64,000 nucleotides of DNA. It comes from Sorangium cellulosum So0157-2 (GTDB taxonomy: Bacteria > Myxococcota_A > Polyangia > Polyangiales > Polyangiaceae). Made by a program: the position numbers and the translations under genes. Positions 1-10,017 of this stretch are shown here, piece by piece (position 1 is the first letter of the stretch; the number at the start of each line of letters is the position of its first letter). The notes under the pieces were generated by a model. The model was not told where the DNA came from and ran no database searches. It saw only the letters and a list, made by a program, of their open reading frames with translations. The stretch is from contig NC_021658.1 of the NCBI RefSeq assembly GCF_000418325.1, positions 4,575,501 through 4,639,500 of the forward strand. The letters are read 5' to 3'.

Positions 1-36
1 CGCCGAGCGGTCGGCCGATGCCGCCTGGCCCCCGCG

Positions 37-360
37 TCACGTCTCCAGATCCCGCTTCAGCCGGTCGAGCAGGTCGACCGCGGCGGACGCGTAGCGGCTG
101 ATCCACCGGTCGTGGATCCGCTTGACCGGCAGCACGTTCAGGTAGTTCCAGCGGTGGCGCCCCTCGCGCTTGACGATCACCAGCTCGGCCTTCTCCAGCA
201 CGCCGAGGTGCTGCATCACCGTGCAGCGATCCCAGTCGGCGAAATGAGCGCAGAGCTCGCCCGTGGTCTTCGGCCCGTCCTTGAGCAGGTCCAGGATCTC
301 TCGCCGCCGACCGTCGGCCAGCGCCTTGAAGACGAGGTCGTCCGGGTCCGCGCTTGACAT
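37..360 (-). CDS. ArsR-family winged-helix repressor
   Basis: A 107-residue protein with the compact winged-helix HTH of the ArsR/SmtB family. It opens with DDLVFKALADGRRREILDLL, followed by the recognition-helix region (TVMQHLGVLEKAELV) and a wing (KREGRHRWNYLN). No metal-binding Cys pair is visible, so it is probably one of the non-metal ArsR proteins that pair with SRPBCC partners. The ATG at 360 is chosen because the family domain starts just after it; the frame stays open to 567 but the extension is low-complexity Arg/Ala/Pro. A promoter-like sequence sits so close upstream that the mRNA may be leaderless. It is divergent from the SRPBCC gene at 557, a very common ArsR-AHSA1 pairing. Confidence 0.9.
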   Translation of the reverse strand: MSSADPDDLVFKALADGRRREILDLLKDGPKTTGELCAHFADWDRCTVMQHLGVLEKAELVIVKREGRHRWNYLNVLPVKRIHDRWISRYASAAVDLLDRLKRDLET

Positions 361-395
361 GTTATAAGAATATAACATGATGGGCGGGCGGTCAA
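361..395 (-). promoter_or_regulatory. ArsR promoter with overlapping dyad operator
   Basis: On the minus strand TTGACC (390-395) is followed after 17 bases by TATTCT (367-372). A perfect dyad, GTTATA-agaa-TATAAC (361-376), covers the -10 box. The expected start point falls at about 360, the A of the ATG. This suggests autorepression by the ArsR protein and a leaderless transcript; both points are inference from spacing. Confidence 0.6.
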
Positions 396-556
396 TCGCC
401 GCGCCAAGCTGGGTCCGTACGGGCGGCGCACCGGTGCGTCCGCGCGCCGAGGTGCTCGGGCGCGGGTGTATCGGTGCGCCCGCGCGCCGGTGCGCCGGTG
501 CACCCGCGCGTCGTGCGCGGTCCGCGGCCGAGGCAGCGCCGCGACAAGGAGGCGTC

Positions 557-1033
557 ATGGAGCTCAAGTTTCAGGTGCAGACGAAGGTGCAGAAGCCCGT
601 CCACGAGGTCTTCGATGCGGTCTACAACCCGAAGAAGCTCAGCGGGTATTTCACGACGGGCGGCGCGAGCGGCCCGCTCGACGAAGGGAAGACCGTGATG
701 TGGAGCTTCGCCGATTTCGACGGCGGCAAGCCGTTCCCGGTCTACGTCAAGCAGGTCATCGCCGACAAGCTCATCGCCTTCGAGTGGGCGGCCAGCGAGC
801 CCGGCGACGACGGGACGCCGGTGAACGAGCTCCCCTACAACACGCGGGTCGAGATGCACTTCGAGGCCCTGGGTCCGAGCTCGACGATGGTCCGGATCGC
901 CGAGTCGGGCTGGAAGGAGACCGAGCAGGGATTGCAGGCCTCCTACGGCAACTGTCAGGGCTGGATGCACATGGCCTGCTGCCTGAAGGCGTACCTCGAG
1001 CACGGCATCAACCTGCGCGAGGGCTCGTTCTGA
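557..1033 (+). CDS. SRPBCC (AHSA1/START-like) domain protein
   Basis: A 158-residue protein of the SRPBCC superfamily, AHSA1-like branch: a single helix-grip fold that forms a deep hydrophobic ligand pocket. Family hallmarks are the N-terminal VHEVFDAVYNPKKLSGYF, the central MWSFADFDGG and FEWAA, and the C-terminal GWMHMACCLKAYLEHGINL helix. A strong Shine-Dalgarno AAGGAGG (546-552) sets the ATG at 557 rather than the longer open frame from 377. It is divergent from the ArsR gene, and such pairs are usually co-regulated. The ligand cannot be told from sequence. Confidence 0.85.
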   Translation: MELKFQVQTKVQKPVHEVFDAVYNPKKLSGYFTTGGASGPLDEGKTVMWSFADFDGGKPFPVYVKQVIADKLIAFEWAASEPGDDGTPVNELPYNTRVEMHFEALGPSSTMVRIAESGWKETEQGLQASYGNCQGWMHMACCLKAYLEHGINLREGSF

Positions 1034-1079
1034 GCGGGACGCCCGGCCGCGGTCCCAGGTCCGCGGCGAGCCCGGCAGC

Positions 1080-1970
1080 TCAGAACCGGCCGCCGAGCGC
1101 GGCGGCGGCGCCGCCGGGCAAGGGGAGGACGTGCACGGCCGCGGTCGCGGCGGGCGCCTCGGGCTCGGCGCGGCGCAGGACGAGCGCGGCCACGGCGCCG
1201 GCGAGCGCCGCCACGCCGACGCCGAACGCGATGTTGGCGCCGAGGATCTTGGCCCGCACGGCGTCGACGTCCGCCTCCGCGCAGCCCGGGGCGCAGGTCG
1301 CCCGCAGGCGGTCGGCGTCGGCGCGCGCGCTCAGGCCGAGCGCCGCATAGACGACGCCGCTCCCGGCCGCGACGCCGCCGAGGGCGATGGGCAGAATGAG
1401 CCCGCTCGCGGGCGACGAGGCGGCGCGGTCCTCGCGGGGCGGGATGGCGCCGCCTCCCGGCGCGCCCGCGCTCGCTCCCGGCGCGCCCGGCCGCGCGAGG
1501 CGGGCCGAGACGCGGCGCAGCTTCTCGCCCTCGCGCACGACGAGCCGCAGCTCCACGGGTGCGCTGCCCGCGCGCTCGAACCGGAGCACGCGCTCGCCCG
1601 GGTCGACCTCGACGGCCTTGCCGTCCAGCCGCGCGGCGAGCGGCGCGCCGTCGATGGTCACCTGCACGTCGGCCACGTCGTGGCCCTGCTCGTCCTGGGC
1701 GCTCAGGATCAGGGTCGGCACGCGCGCCGTGACGTCGGAGAGCCAGCCCGCGCAGTCCGACTGGACGAGATCCGGACAGCCGGCGCCGCCGCACGCGATG
1801 AAGCGCGCCCGCGCCTCGCGCAGCCGGCCCTCGTCGCGCAGGCGCTGGCCCTCCTCGGAGGCGGTGAAGCACGCCTCGGCGTCGCCGGCGCGAGCGCGGG
1901 CGGGCTGGAGGCACGCGACGGCCGAGAGGGCGGCGGCGATGAGGAAGCGGGGCGAGGAGCGCGGGGTCAT
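1080..1970 (-). CDS. Secreted/membrane protein of kinase-PEGA type, function unknown
   Basis: A 296-residue protein with a signal peptide (FLIAAALSAVACLQPARARA), a Cys-containing N-terminal region rich in short helices (EACFTASEEGQRLRDEGRLREARARFIACGG is split here by description only), a beta-rich PEGA/carboxypeptidase-regulatory-like segment around residues 90-160, and a C-terminal transmembrane stretch ending in GGRF. The start at 1970 is chosen because the signal peptide follows directly. It lies 132 bp downstream of the kinase gene on the same strand. The same order, kinase then PEGA-like protein, recurs at 55.0-57.5 kb, so it may present periplasmic repeats linked to that kinase. No enzymatic motif was seen. 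Confidence 0.65.
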   Translation of the reverse strand: MTPRSSPRFLIAAALSAVACLQPARARAGDAEACFTASEEGQRLRDEGRLREARARFIACGGAGCPDLVQSDCAGWLSDVTARVPTLILSAQDEQGHDVADVQVTIDGAPLAARLDGKAVEVDPGERVLRFERAGSAPVELRLVVREGEKLRRVSARLARPGAPGASAGAPGGGAIPPREDRAASSPASGLILPIALGGVAAGSGVVYAALGLSARADADRLRATCAPGCAEADVDAVRAKILGANIAFGVGVAALAGAVAALVLRRAEPEAPAATAAVHVLPLPGGAAAALGGRF

Positions 1971-2102
1971 CGGGCCTCCGTCAGAAGCACTCGCGCTTGT
2001 AGCGCTTGTGGCCCTGTCCATCGATCACGAACGGTGGATTGCACCCGTCGCGCGCGGGCTCGCGGCGCGGCAACCGCCGCGCGCCCGCGGTTCTGGCCCA
2101 TA

Positions 2103-3656
2103 TCAGGCCTTCGCGGCAGGCGCGGCGGGCGCATCCGTCGCGGCGGGCGCATCCGTCGCGGCGGGCGCCGTGGGCGCAGCCGTCGCGGCGGGCGCCGTGG
2201 GCGCGGCGGGCGTCGCCGACGCATCCGGTGCCCCCGCGCCGGCCGCGCCGGCCGCGCCCGCCGCGCCAGGCGCCCCGTGCGGGAGCGCCGCCGGCCGCGC
2301 CGCAACCCGCGCGAGCGCCGCCGCCACGACGCCGGTCCTCGCGCGGGCGCGCGGCGGCACCTCGGCGCGCGCGAACCCGATCGCCGCCGCCGCGATCGCG
2401 AGCGCCGCGCCCGCCGCCGCCGCCGCGCCCCAGCGCCGCCGGCTCTCCTCCAGCGCCCCCCCCCCCCCCCCGCCCCGCCGGCTCGGGCCGGCGGCGGCGG
2501 GCTGCGGCGCGCTCGCCCCGGCCGCCTCCGCCGGGCCCGCCCCGGCCGTCCCGAGGGCCGCCCCGGCTGTCCCGAGGGCCGCGCCGGCCGTCCCGAGGGC
2601 CGCGCCGGCCGTCCCGAGGATCGCCCCGGCCGCCCCGAGGGCCGCCCCGAGCTCCGGCGGCGCGCTCGGCGTGGCCACCGCCGGCTCGATCGCGGCGATC
2701 AGCGCCGCGCGCTGCGAGAGCGCCTCGCCCGCGAGCGACGCCACCCACGCGCCCACCTCCGAGGTCGACGCCGCGAGGCCCGTCGCCTCCAGCGCGAGCG
2801 CCATCTCGCGCGCCGTCGGGAACCGGTCCTCGGGGCAGCGCGCGAGCGCGCGCAGCGTGATCGCCTCCAGCTCCGGCGGCACCCCGGGCCGGCGGGCGCT
2901 CGGCGGATCCACGCCCGCCTGCAAGAGCCGCAGGATCGAGAGCGCCTCGCCGCGCCCCTCGAACAGGCGCTCGCCCGTCAGCGTCTCCCACAGCACCACG
3001 CCGGCCGCGTACACGTCCGCGCGCCGGTCGAGCGGCTCGCCCGCGATCTGCTCGGGCGACATATAGGCCAGCTTGCCCTTGAGCTGCCCGTCGCGCGTGA
3101 TCTGCGCGCGCCCGGCCGACTTCGCCACGCCGAAGTCGAGCACGCGCGCCACCCCGTCCTCGCCGACGAGCAGGTTGTGCGGCGACACGTCGCGGTGCAC
3201 GAGGCCGAGCGGGGCGCCGTCCTCCGCGGTCGCCTCGTGCGCCGCGTGCAGGCCGTGGAGCGCGCCGGCGAGCACCGCGCAGGCGATGCGCGGCGGGGGC
3301 GCGCCGCCGTCCTTCGTCGCCGCGCGCAGCAGCCGCGCCAGCGACTCGCCGTGCACGTACTCCATCACGAGCAGCACCTCGCCGCCGCTCGACACGACGT
3401 CGATCGTCGCGACCACGTTCGGGTGCCGGATCCGGGCCGCGACGCGCGCCTCGTCGAGGAGCATGGCCACGAGCTCGGGATCCCGGACGAACTGCGGGTA
3501 GAGCCGCTTGACCGCCACCGTCCGCCGGAACCCGGCCGAGCCGTGCTGGCGCCCGAGGTGCACCGTGGCCATGCCGCCGGCCCCGATCTCATCGAAGAGC
3601 AGGTAGCGGACGACAGCCGATGCGCCGCCCTGGGCCCGCAACATCGGGGCGACCAT
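2103..3656 (-). CDS. Transmembrane Ser/Thr protein kinase (Hanks type)
   Basis: A 517-residue protein. The kinase domain spans about residues 17-290, with glycine loop GAGGMATV (25-32), ATP lysine K50, catalytic loop HRDVSPHN (154-161), DFG (174-176) and the GKLAYMSPEQ activation segment. After it come an Ala/Gly repeat region (LGTAGAA heptads), a polyglycine stretch encoded by a long G tract, one transmembrane helix (WGAAAAAGAALAIAAAAIGF) and an Ala/Pro/Thr-rich tail, presumably periplasmic. All catalytic residues are present, so it should be active. The start at 3656 is the first Met close to the fold; 3644 is possible. The accessory gene at 1080-1970 follows on the same strand. Confidence 0.85.
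   Translation of the reverse strand: MVAPMLRAQGGASAVVRYLLFDEIGAGGMATVHLGRQHGSAGFRRTVAVKRLYPQFVRDPELVAMLLDEARVAARIRHPNVVATIDVVSSGGEVLLVMEYVHGESLARLLRAATKDGGAPPPRIACAVLAGALHGLHAAHEATAEDGAPLGLVHRDVSPHNLLVGEDGVARVLDFGVAKSAGRAQITRDGQLKGKLAYMSPEQIAGEPLDRRADVYAAGVVLWETLTGERLFEGRGEALSILRLLQAGVDPPSARRPGVPPELEAITLRALARCPEDRFPTAREMALALEATGLAASTSEVGAWVASLAGEALSQRAALIAAIEPAVATPSAPPELGAALGAAGAILGTAGAALGTAGAALGTAGAALGTAGAGPAEAAGASAPQPAAAGPSRRGGGGGGALEESRRRWGAAAAAGAALAIAAAAIGFARAEVPPRARARTGVVAAALARVAARPAALPHGAPGAAGAAGAAGAGAPDASATPAAPTAPAATAAPTAPAATDAPAATDAPAAPAAKA
2456..2471. repeat. 16-base homopolymer (poly-C on +, poly-G on the coding strand)
   Basis: Sixteen consecutive C residues on the plus strand, encoding the polyglycine of the kinase around residues 396-401, just before its transmembrane helix. 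Slippage by one base would remove the membrane anchor and tail. It is also a site where assembly errors are likely. Confidence 0.9.
2548..2651. repeat. 21-bp tandem repeat, about five units
   Basis: Units of about 21 bp beginning GTCCCGAGGGCCG repeat in frame inside the kinase gene and encode LGTAGAA heptads in the linker between kinase domain and membrane helix. A second, shorter Ala-rich repeat lies at about 2130-2200. Copy number probably varies between strains. Confidence 0.8.
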
Positions 3657-3688
3657 ACCACGCCGGAGGCGCAGGCCGCCGCGGCAGT

Positions 3689-3837
3689 TCAGCGGGAGCG
3701 CCGCGCGCGCAGGAGCTGGAAGGACCCTGCGCAGCTCCAGGCGCTCGACGCTCCGCTCCGGCGTGCGCGGCACAGGCAGGTCGAGCGCGAGGAGCTCCTC
3801 GAGGATGTCGTCGAATGTCGCAGGCTCGGCGCTGTCG
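3689..3837 (-). pseudogene. Decayed 3' fragment of a sigma-54 activator gene
   Basis: The minus strand encodes a peptide segment FDDILEELLALDLPVPRTPE, matching SDIIEEILALDLPLPRARER near the C terminus of the intact activator at 10018-11550, and in another frame FQLLRARRS, matching that protein's last residues. The DNA similarity is obvious over about 90 bp, with an internal deletion of roughly 60-70 bp and a frame change. It begins about 65 bp beyond the encapsulin stop codon. It is therefore a truncated paralogue in the same orientation as the intact gene, so the two copies bracket the encapsulin-geosmin cluster as direct repeats. Confidence 0.75.
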
Positions 3838-3903
3838 CTGGTCCGTGCGCTCGCGGCCTCTTCCGAGCGGATACGGCGGCCAGCGCCGCGCGCGCGGCCG
3901 CCC

Positions 3904-5306
3904 TCAACGACCGATCTGGACGTTCTCGAGGACGCCGAGCGCGTCGGGGATGAGGACGGCGGCGGAATAGTAGGCGCTGACGAGGTACGACATGATCGCC
4001 TTGTCGCTGATGCCCATGAAGCGGACGTTGAGGCTGGGCTCGACCTCGTCGGGAATGCCGGTCTGGTGCAGCCCGATGACCCCCTGATCCTCGAGCCCCG
4101 TGCGCATCACCAGGATGGAGGTCACGCCGCCGTCGGTGATCGGGATCTTGTCGCACGGGAGGAGCGGCACGCCGCGCCACGAGCGCACGTTCGTACCATC
4201 GAGCTCCATCGTCTGCGGGTAGAGGCCGCGGCGGTTGCACTCCCGGCCGAACGCGGCGATCGCGCGCGGGTGGGCGAGCAGGACGCGCGATTTCCTCCGC
4301 CGGGTGAGCAGCTCGTCGAGGTCGTCGGGCGTCGGCGGCCCGGTGCGGGTCTGGAGGCGCTGCTTGGCGTCGGCGCTGTGGAGGAGCCCGAACTCGCGGT
4401 TGTTGATCAGCTCGTGCTCCTGGGTCTCCCGCAACGCCTCGATCGTGAGCCGGAGCTGCTCCTTGACCTGGTTCATCGGGTCATTGAACAGATCGGCGAC
4501 GCGGGTGTGCACGCGCAGGATCGTCTGCGCGACGCTCAGCTCGTACTCCCTCGGCCTGAGCTCGTAGTCGACGAACGTCCCCGGCAGGTCGGGCTCGCCC
4601 TTGTGCCCGGCGGCCAGCGCGATGTCGGCCTGACCGTGCTTGTCCTGCGGCTTCCTCGCCCTCGCCTTGAACCGCTCGACATGGTCCCTGAGCGCGGCGG
4701 ACTCCTGGACCACCTCCTCGAAGACCCGCTGATCGAGGAGCAGCACCGTGCCCTCGGTGACCGCCCTGGCGGTGAACGTCCAGCGATCCTCCGACTCGAG
4801 CAGCGCCTCCGTCGTGAAATGGTCGCCGTCGGCCAGCACGCCGAGCACCGTCTCGTCGCCGTATTTGCCGAGGCCGATCTTCTCGACCTTGCCGCGCACG
4901 ATGAGGCAGATCTGGTCCGCCGGCCTGCCCCTCTCCACGATCACGTCGCCCGGCTTCACGCTGCGCTGGGTGAACCTGTCGGCGAGCTCCTCCAGCACGG
5001 CGTCGTCCTCGAAGCCGCGCAGGAACGACAGCTCGCCGAGCTCCCGCGGGATCACGCGCACGCTCCCGCCGACCTCGGTGAAGGTCACGCGGCCGTCGCC
5101 CACGGCGTACGAGAGCCGCCGATTGACGCGGAACACACCCGCAGAGACCTCCACCCACGGCAACACCTTGAGGAGCCACCGCGGCGTGATCGCCGCCATC
5201 TGCGGCGGCGATTTCGTGGTCGTCGCAAGCTTCCGCGCCGCCGCCGTACCCAGGCTGAGCTGCGTGTGCCCGCCCTCGAGACCAGATCCCGTCTTCACCG
5301 ACGTTG

Positions 5307-5310
<4 letters not shown>
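3904..5310 (-). CDS. Family 2B encapsulin shell protein with cNMP-binding domain (second copy in operon)
   Basis: A 468-residue protein resembling Streptomyces EshA and the other proteins now classed as Family 2B encapsulins: an HK97-type shell fold interrupted by a cyclic-nucleotide-binding domain. The N-terminal arm (LSLGTAAARKLATTTKSPPQ, 19-38) and the following shell segment precede the inserted cNMP domain at about 95-215, whose phosphate-cassette-like region is DGDHFTTEALLES...ARAV (161-184). The shell resumes with GTFVDYELRPREYELSV (244-260) and ends with the A-domain-like MGISDKAIMSYLVSAYYSAA (432-451). There is no DNA-binding helix-turn-helix, so it is not a Crp/Fnr regulator. Its ATG overlaps the stop of the geosmin synthase gene (ATGA), implying translational coupling. 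By eye it is about two-thirds identical to the shell protein at 7712-9127. Confidence 0.9.
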
Positions 5311-7652
<2,342 letters not shown>

Positions 7653-7711
7653 GGCTGTGCTCGACGCTGAATGAAGGGTCCTGGGCCGCGCCTCTCCCCC
7701 CCGGGAGCGCG

Positions 7712-9127
7712 TCAGCTGGCGCGACCGATCTCCACGTTCTCGAGGATCCCGAGCGCGTCGGGGACGAGGACGGCCACCGAGTAGTAGGCGCTGACGAGGT
7801 ACGAGATGATCGCCTTCTCGCTGATGCCCATGAACCGCACGGACAGGCCGGGCTGGTACTCGTCGGGGATGCCGGTCTGGTGCAGGCCGACGACGCCCTG
7901 CTTCTCCGCGCCCGCGCGCATCAGCAGGATGGAGCTCGTGCGCGTCTCGCTGATGGGGATCTTGCTGCAGGGGAAGATGGGCACGCCGCGCCAGGCCGGC
8001 ACCTTGTTGCCGTTGAGCTCCACGCTCTGCGGGTACACGCCGCGGCGATTCCACTCCTGGCCGATCGCGGCGATGGTCCGCGGGTGGGCCAGGAAGAAGC
8101 TCGGATCCTTCCACACGAGCGAGAGGAGGTCGTCGAGGTCGTCCGGGGTGGGCGGCCCGCTCCGGGTGTGGATGCGCTGCTTGAGGTCGGCGTTGTGGAG
8201 CAGGCCGATCTCGCGGTTGTTGATCATCTCGTGCTCCTGCCGCTCGCGCAGGGCCTCGATCGTGAGCCGGAGCTGCTCCTCGGTCTGGTTCATCGGGTTG
8301 TTGAACAGATCCGCGACGCGGCTGTGGATCCTGAGCACGGTCTGGGCGACGCTCAGCTCGTATTCGCGGGGCGCGAGCTCGTAGTCGACGAAGGTGCCCG
8401 GGAGGTCGGGCTCGCCCTTGTGCCCCGCGGAGAGCTCGATGCAGGCCTCACCCTCCTTGTCCGTCGGCTTCTTCGCCAGCTCCTTGAACCGCTCGATGTG
8501 CCGGCGCAGAGGCTCGGACTGATCGACCACCTCGCTGAAGGCCCGCTGCGGGAGCGCCAGCACGGTGCACGGCGTGACCGCGCGCGCCGTGAACTGCCAG
8601 GTGTCCTGCGACTCGATCACCGTCCTGTCGCCGAAGTGGTCGCCGTCGGCCAGCACGTCCAGGATCGTCTGATCGCCGAATTTGCCCTTGCCGATCCGCT
8701 CGACCTTGCCATGGGCGATGAGGTAGATGGCCTCGGACGGCTGGCCCGCCTCCACGATCACGTCGCCTGCCTTGAGCTCGCGCTGGACGAACCGGCTCGC
8801 CAGCGCGTCGAGGATCTCGACGTCGTCGAAGCCGCGCAGGATCGGCAGCTCGCTGAGCTCCTGGGGGATGACCTGCACCCTGGCGCCGGTGTTGGTGAAG
8901 CTCACGCGGCCGTCGCCCACGGCGTAGGTCAGCCGGCGGTTGACGCGGAACACGCCGCCGGACACCTGCACCCACGGCAGGAGCTTGAGCAGCCACCGCG
9001 ACGTGATGCCCTGCATCTGCGGCGGGGACTTGGTGGTCGTCGCGAGGTTGCGAGCGGCCGGCGTCCCGAGGCTGAGCTGGTAGTGCTGCTGTCCACCCAG
9101 GGGGCCTGAATCGTCTGTGTTCGCCAT
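7712..9127 (-). CDS. Family 2B encapsulin shell protein with cNMP-binding domain (first gene of operon)
   Basis: A 471-residue paralogue of the shell protein at 3904-5310 with the same architecture: N-terminal arm QLSLGTPAARNLATTTKSPP, split HK97 shell fold, an inserted cNMP-binding-like domain at about 95-215 (DGDHFGDRTVIES...ARAV) and the C-terminal shell segment MGISEKAIISYLVSAYYSVA. The cassette of the two copies differs (FTTEALLES against FGDRTVIES), so ligand responses could differ. An AAGAGG Shine-Dalgarno (9132-9137) precedes the ATG at 9127. It is the promoter-proximal gene of the shell-cargo-shell operon. Two-component Family 2B shells are known from Streptomyces; co-assembly here is inference. 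Confidence 0.9.
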   Translation of the reverse strand: MANTDDSGPLGGQQHYQLSLGTPAARNLATTTKSPPQMQGITSRWLLKLLPWVQVSGGVFRVNRRLTYAVGDGRVSFTNTGARVQVIPQELSELPILRGFDDVEILDALASRFVQRELKAGDVIVEAGQPSEAIYLIAHGKVERIGKGKFGDQTILDVLADGDHFGDRTVIESQDTWQFTARAVTPCTVLALPQRAFSEVVDQSEPLRRHIERFKELAKKPTDKEGEACIELSAGHKGEPDLPGTFVDYELAPREYELSVAQTVLRIHSRVADLFNNPMNQTEEQLRLTIEALRERQEHEMINNREIGLLHNADLKQRIHTRSGPPTPDDLDDLLSLVWKDPSFFLAHPRTIAAIGQEWNRRGVYPQSVELNGNKVPAWRGVPIFPCSKIPISETRTSSILLMRAGAEKQGVVGLHQTGIPDEYQPGLSVRFMGISEKAIISYLVSAYYSVAVLVPDALGILENVEIGRAS

Positions 9128-10017
9128 GAGAACCTCTTCACGCTGTCGTCATGCCGGTGAAACCGGCGCCTTGTGGCTCACTGAAGCCGAACGGATGGAA
9201 GCAGGTCGCGAGGGACACGGAGGCGAGGGGCGGAGGGCGCTGCGTCCTCTGCTCCGCTGTGGCTCGTCTCATCCCGGAAACAGGGACGAGCTCGGTCGAC
9301 GAGACGCTAGGTAGCCCAGAGCGACAGACGGATTGAAGCCGCCCGAAAAGGCCGATTTCGATCCGTCATGACGTCAAGATGCCAAGAAGAGGACAACGCC
9401 CACGTTCGTGGCGTCCTGGTCGTCTCTCCCCGCGGCTGACCGACGTCATCGGCGCCCTGGCACCAGCTTCCTTCGAGCGTCGCTAAGACGTTCAGCCACT
9501 GACCTACGATCGAACGGACGAGTCGCTCGCCCGTGTCACCCCCGCGCCACCTCCCACGAATCTTTACTGTGACGCGGCCCCCACTTCCGCCGCACTGTCA
9601 GCCAGACCGCTTCCGCTTTTGTCCGCTTCTACCGTCCGCGACGGGCATGGGTCAAGCGCCGATCTCGACCGGCAATGGATTTCTTTGTCGCCGCAGGTGA
9701 TGGCTGTAGCAGGTATTGCTGCTGGCTCTCGTGTGCAGCTCAGCGCGCACGGCTGGCTGCGCTGTACAGAGGGGTGGGACATAGGGCGCAGGAGTCGAAA
9801 CGACGCCTGAAGCGCGAAGAACGGATCTGTCGATGCGAACGACACACGAAGGAGCGAGGCTCGCGACGCTCCCGCCACGATCATGAGCTGACCGGATCGG
9901 GGGGCCGAGGCGGCCGTCGACGATCCGGAATGGTTCTGCGTCGATGGAGCGTGCCCGCTGGACGTCCGTCGTACCCGCGGCGCCAGCGGTCCAGCCGGAG
10001 CGCCGCTCGCGACCCCT
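9128..10017. other. Gene-free leader/promoter region of the encapsulin-geosmin operon
   Basis: About 890 bp without a convincing gene between the first shell gene and the sigma-54 activator, both on the minus strand. It holds a small hairpin near the shell start (separate entry), an 8-bp palindrome TGACGTCA (9369-9376) and an imperfect hairpin around 9391-9416 (GGAC...GTCC arms). No clear -24/-12 (sigma-54) box was found on the minus strand. TTGACC...TAGAAG (18-bp gap) near 9620-9655 is a weak sigma-70-like candidate. Confidence 0.5.
9153..9167 (-). promoter_or_regulatory. Inverted repeat in shell-gene leader
   Basis: GCCGGT-gaa-ACCGGC is a perfect 6-bp dyad 26 bp upstream of the shell start codon. 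It would form a tight hairpin in the leader mRNA, or act as an operator in DNA. Which of these applies cannot be decided from sequence. Confidence 0.35.

Noticed and set aside
1131..3953. Long open frames opposite the real genes, e.g. the 940-codon frame on the plus strand
   Set aside because: High GC leaves stop codons rare; these frames are Arg/Ala/Gly-rich, lack domains and lie opposite genes with clear motifs.
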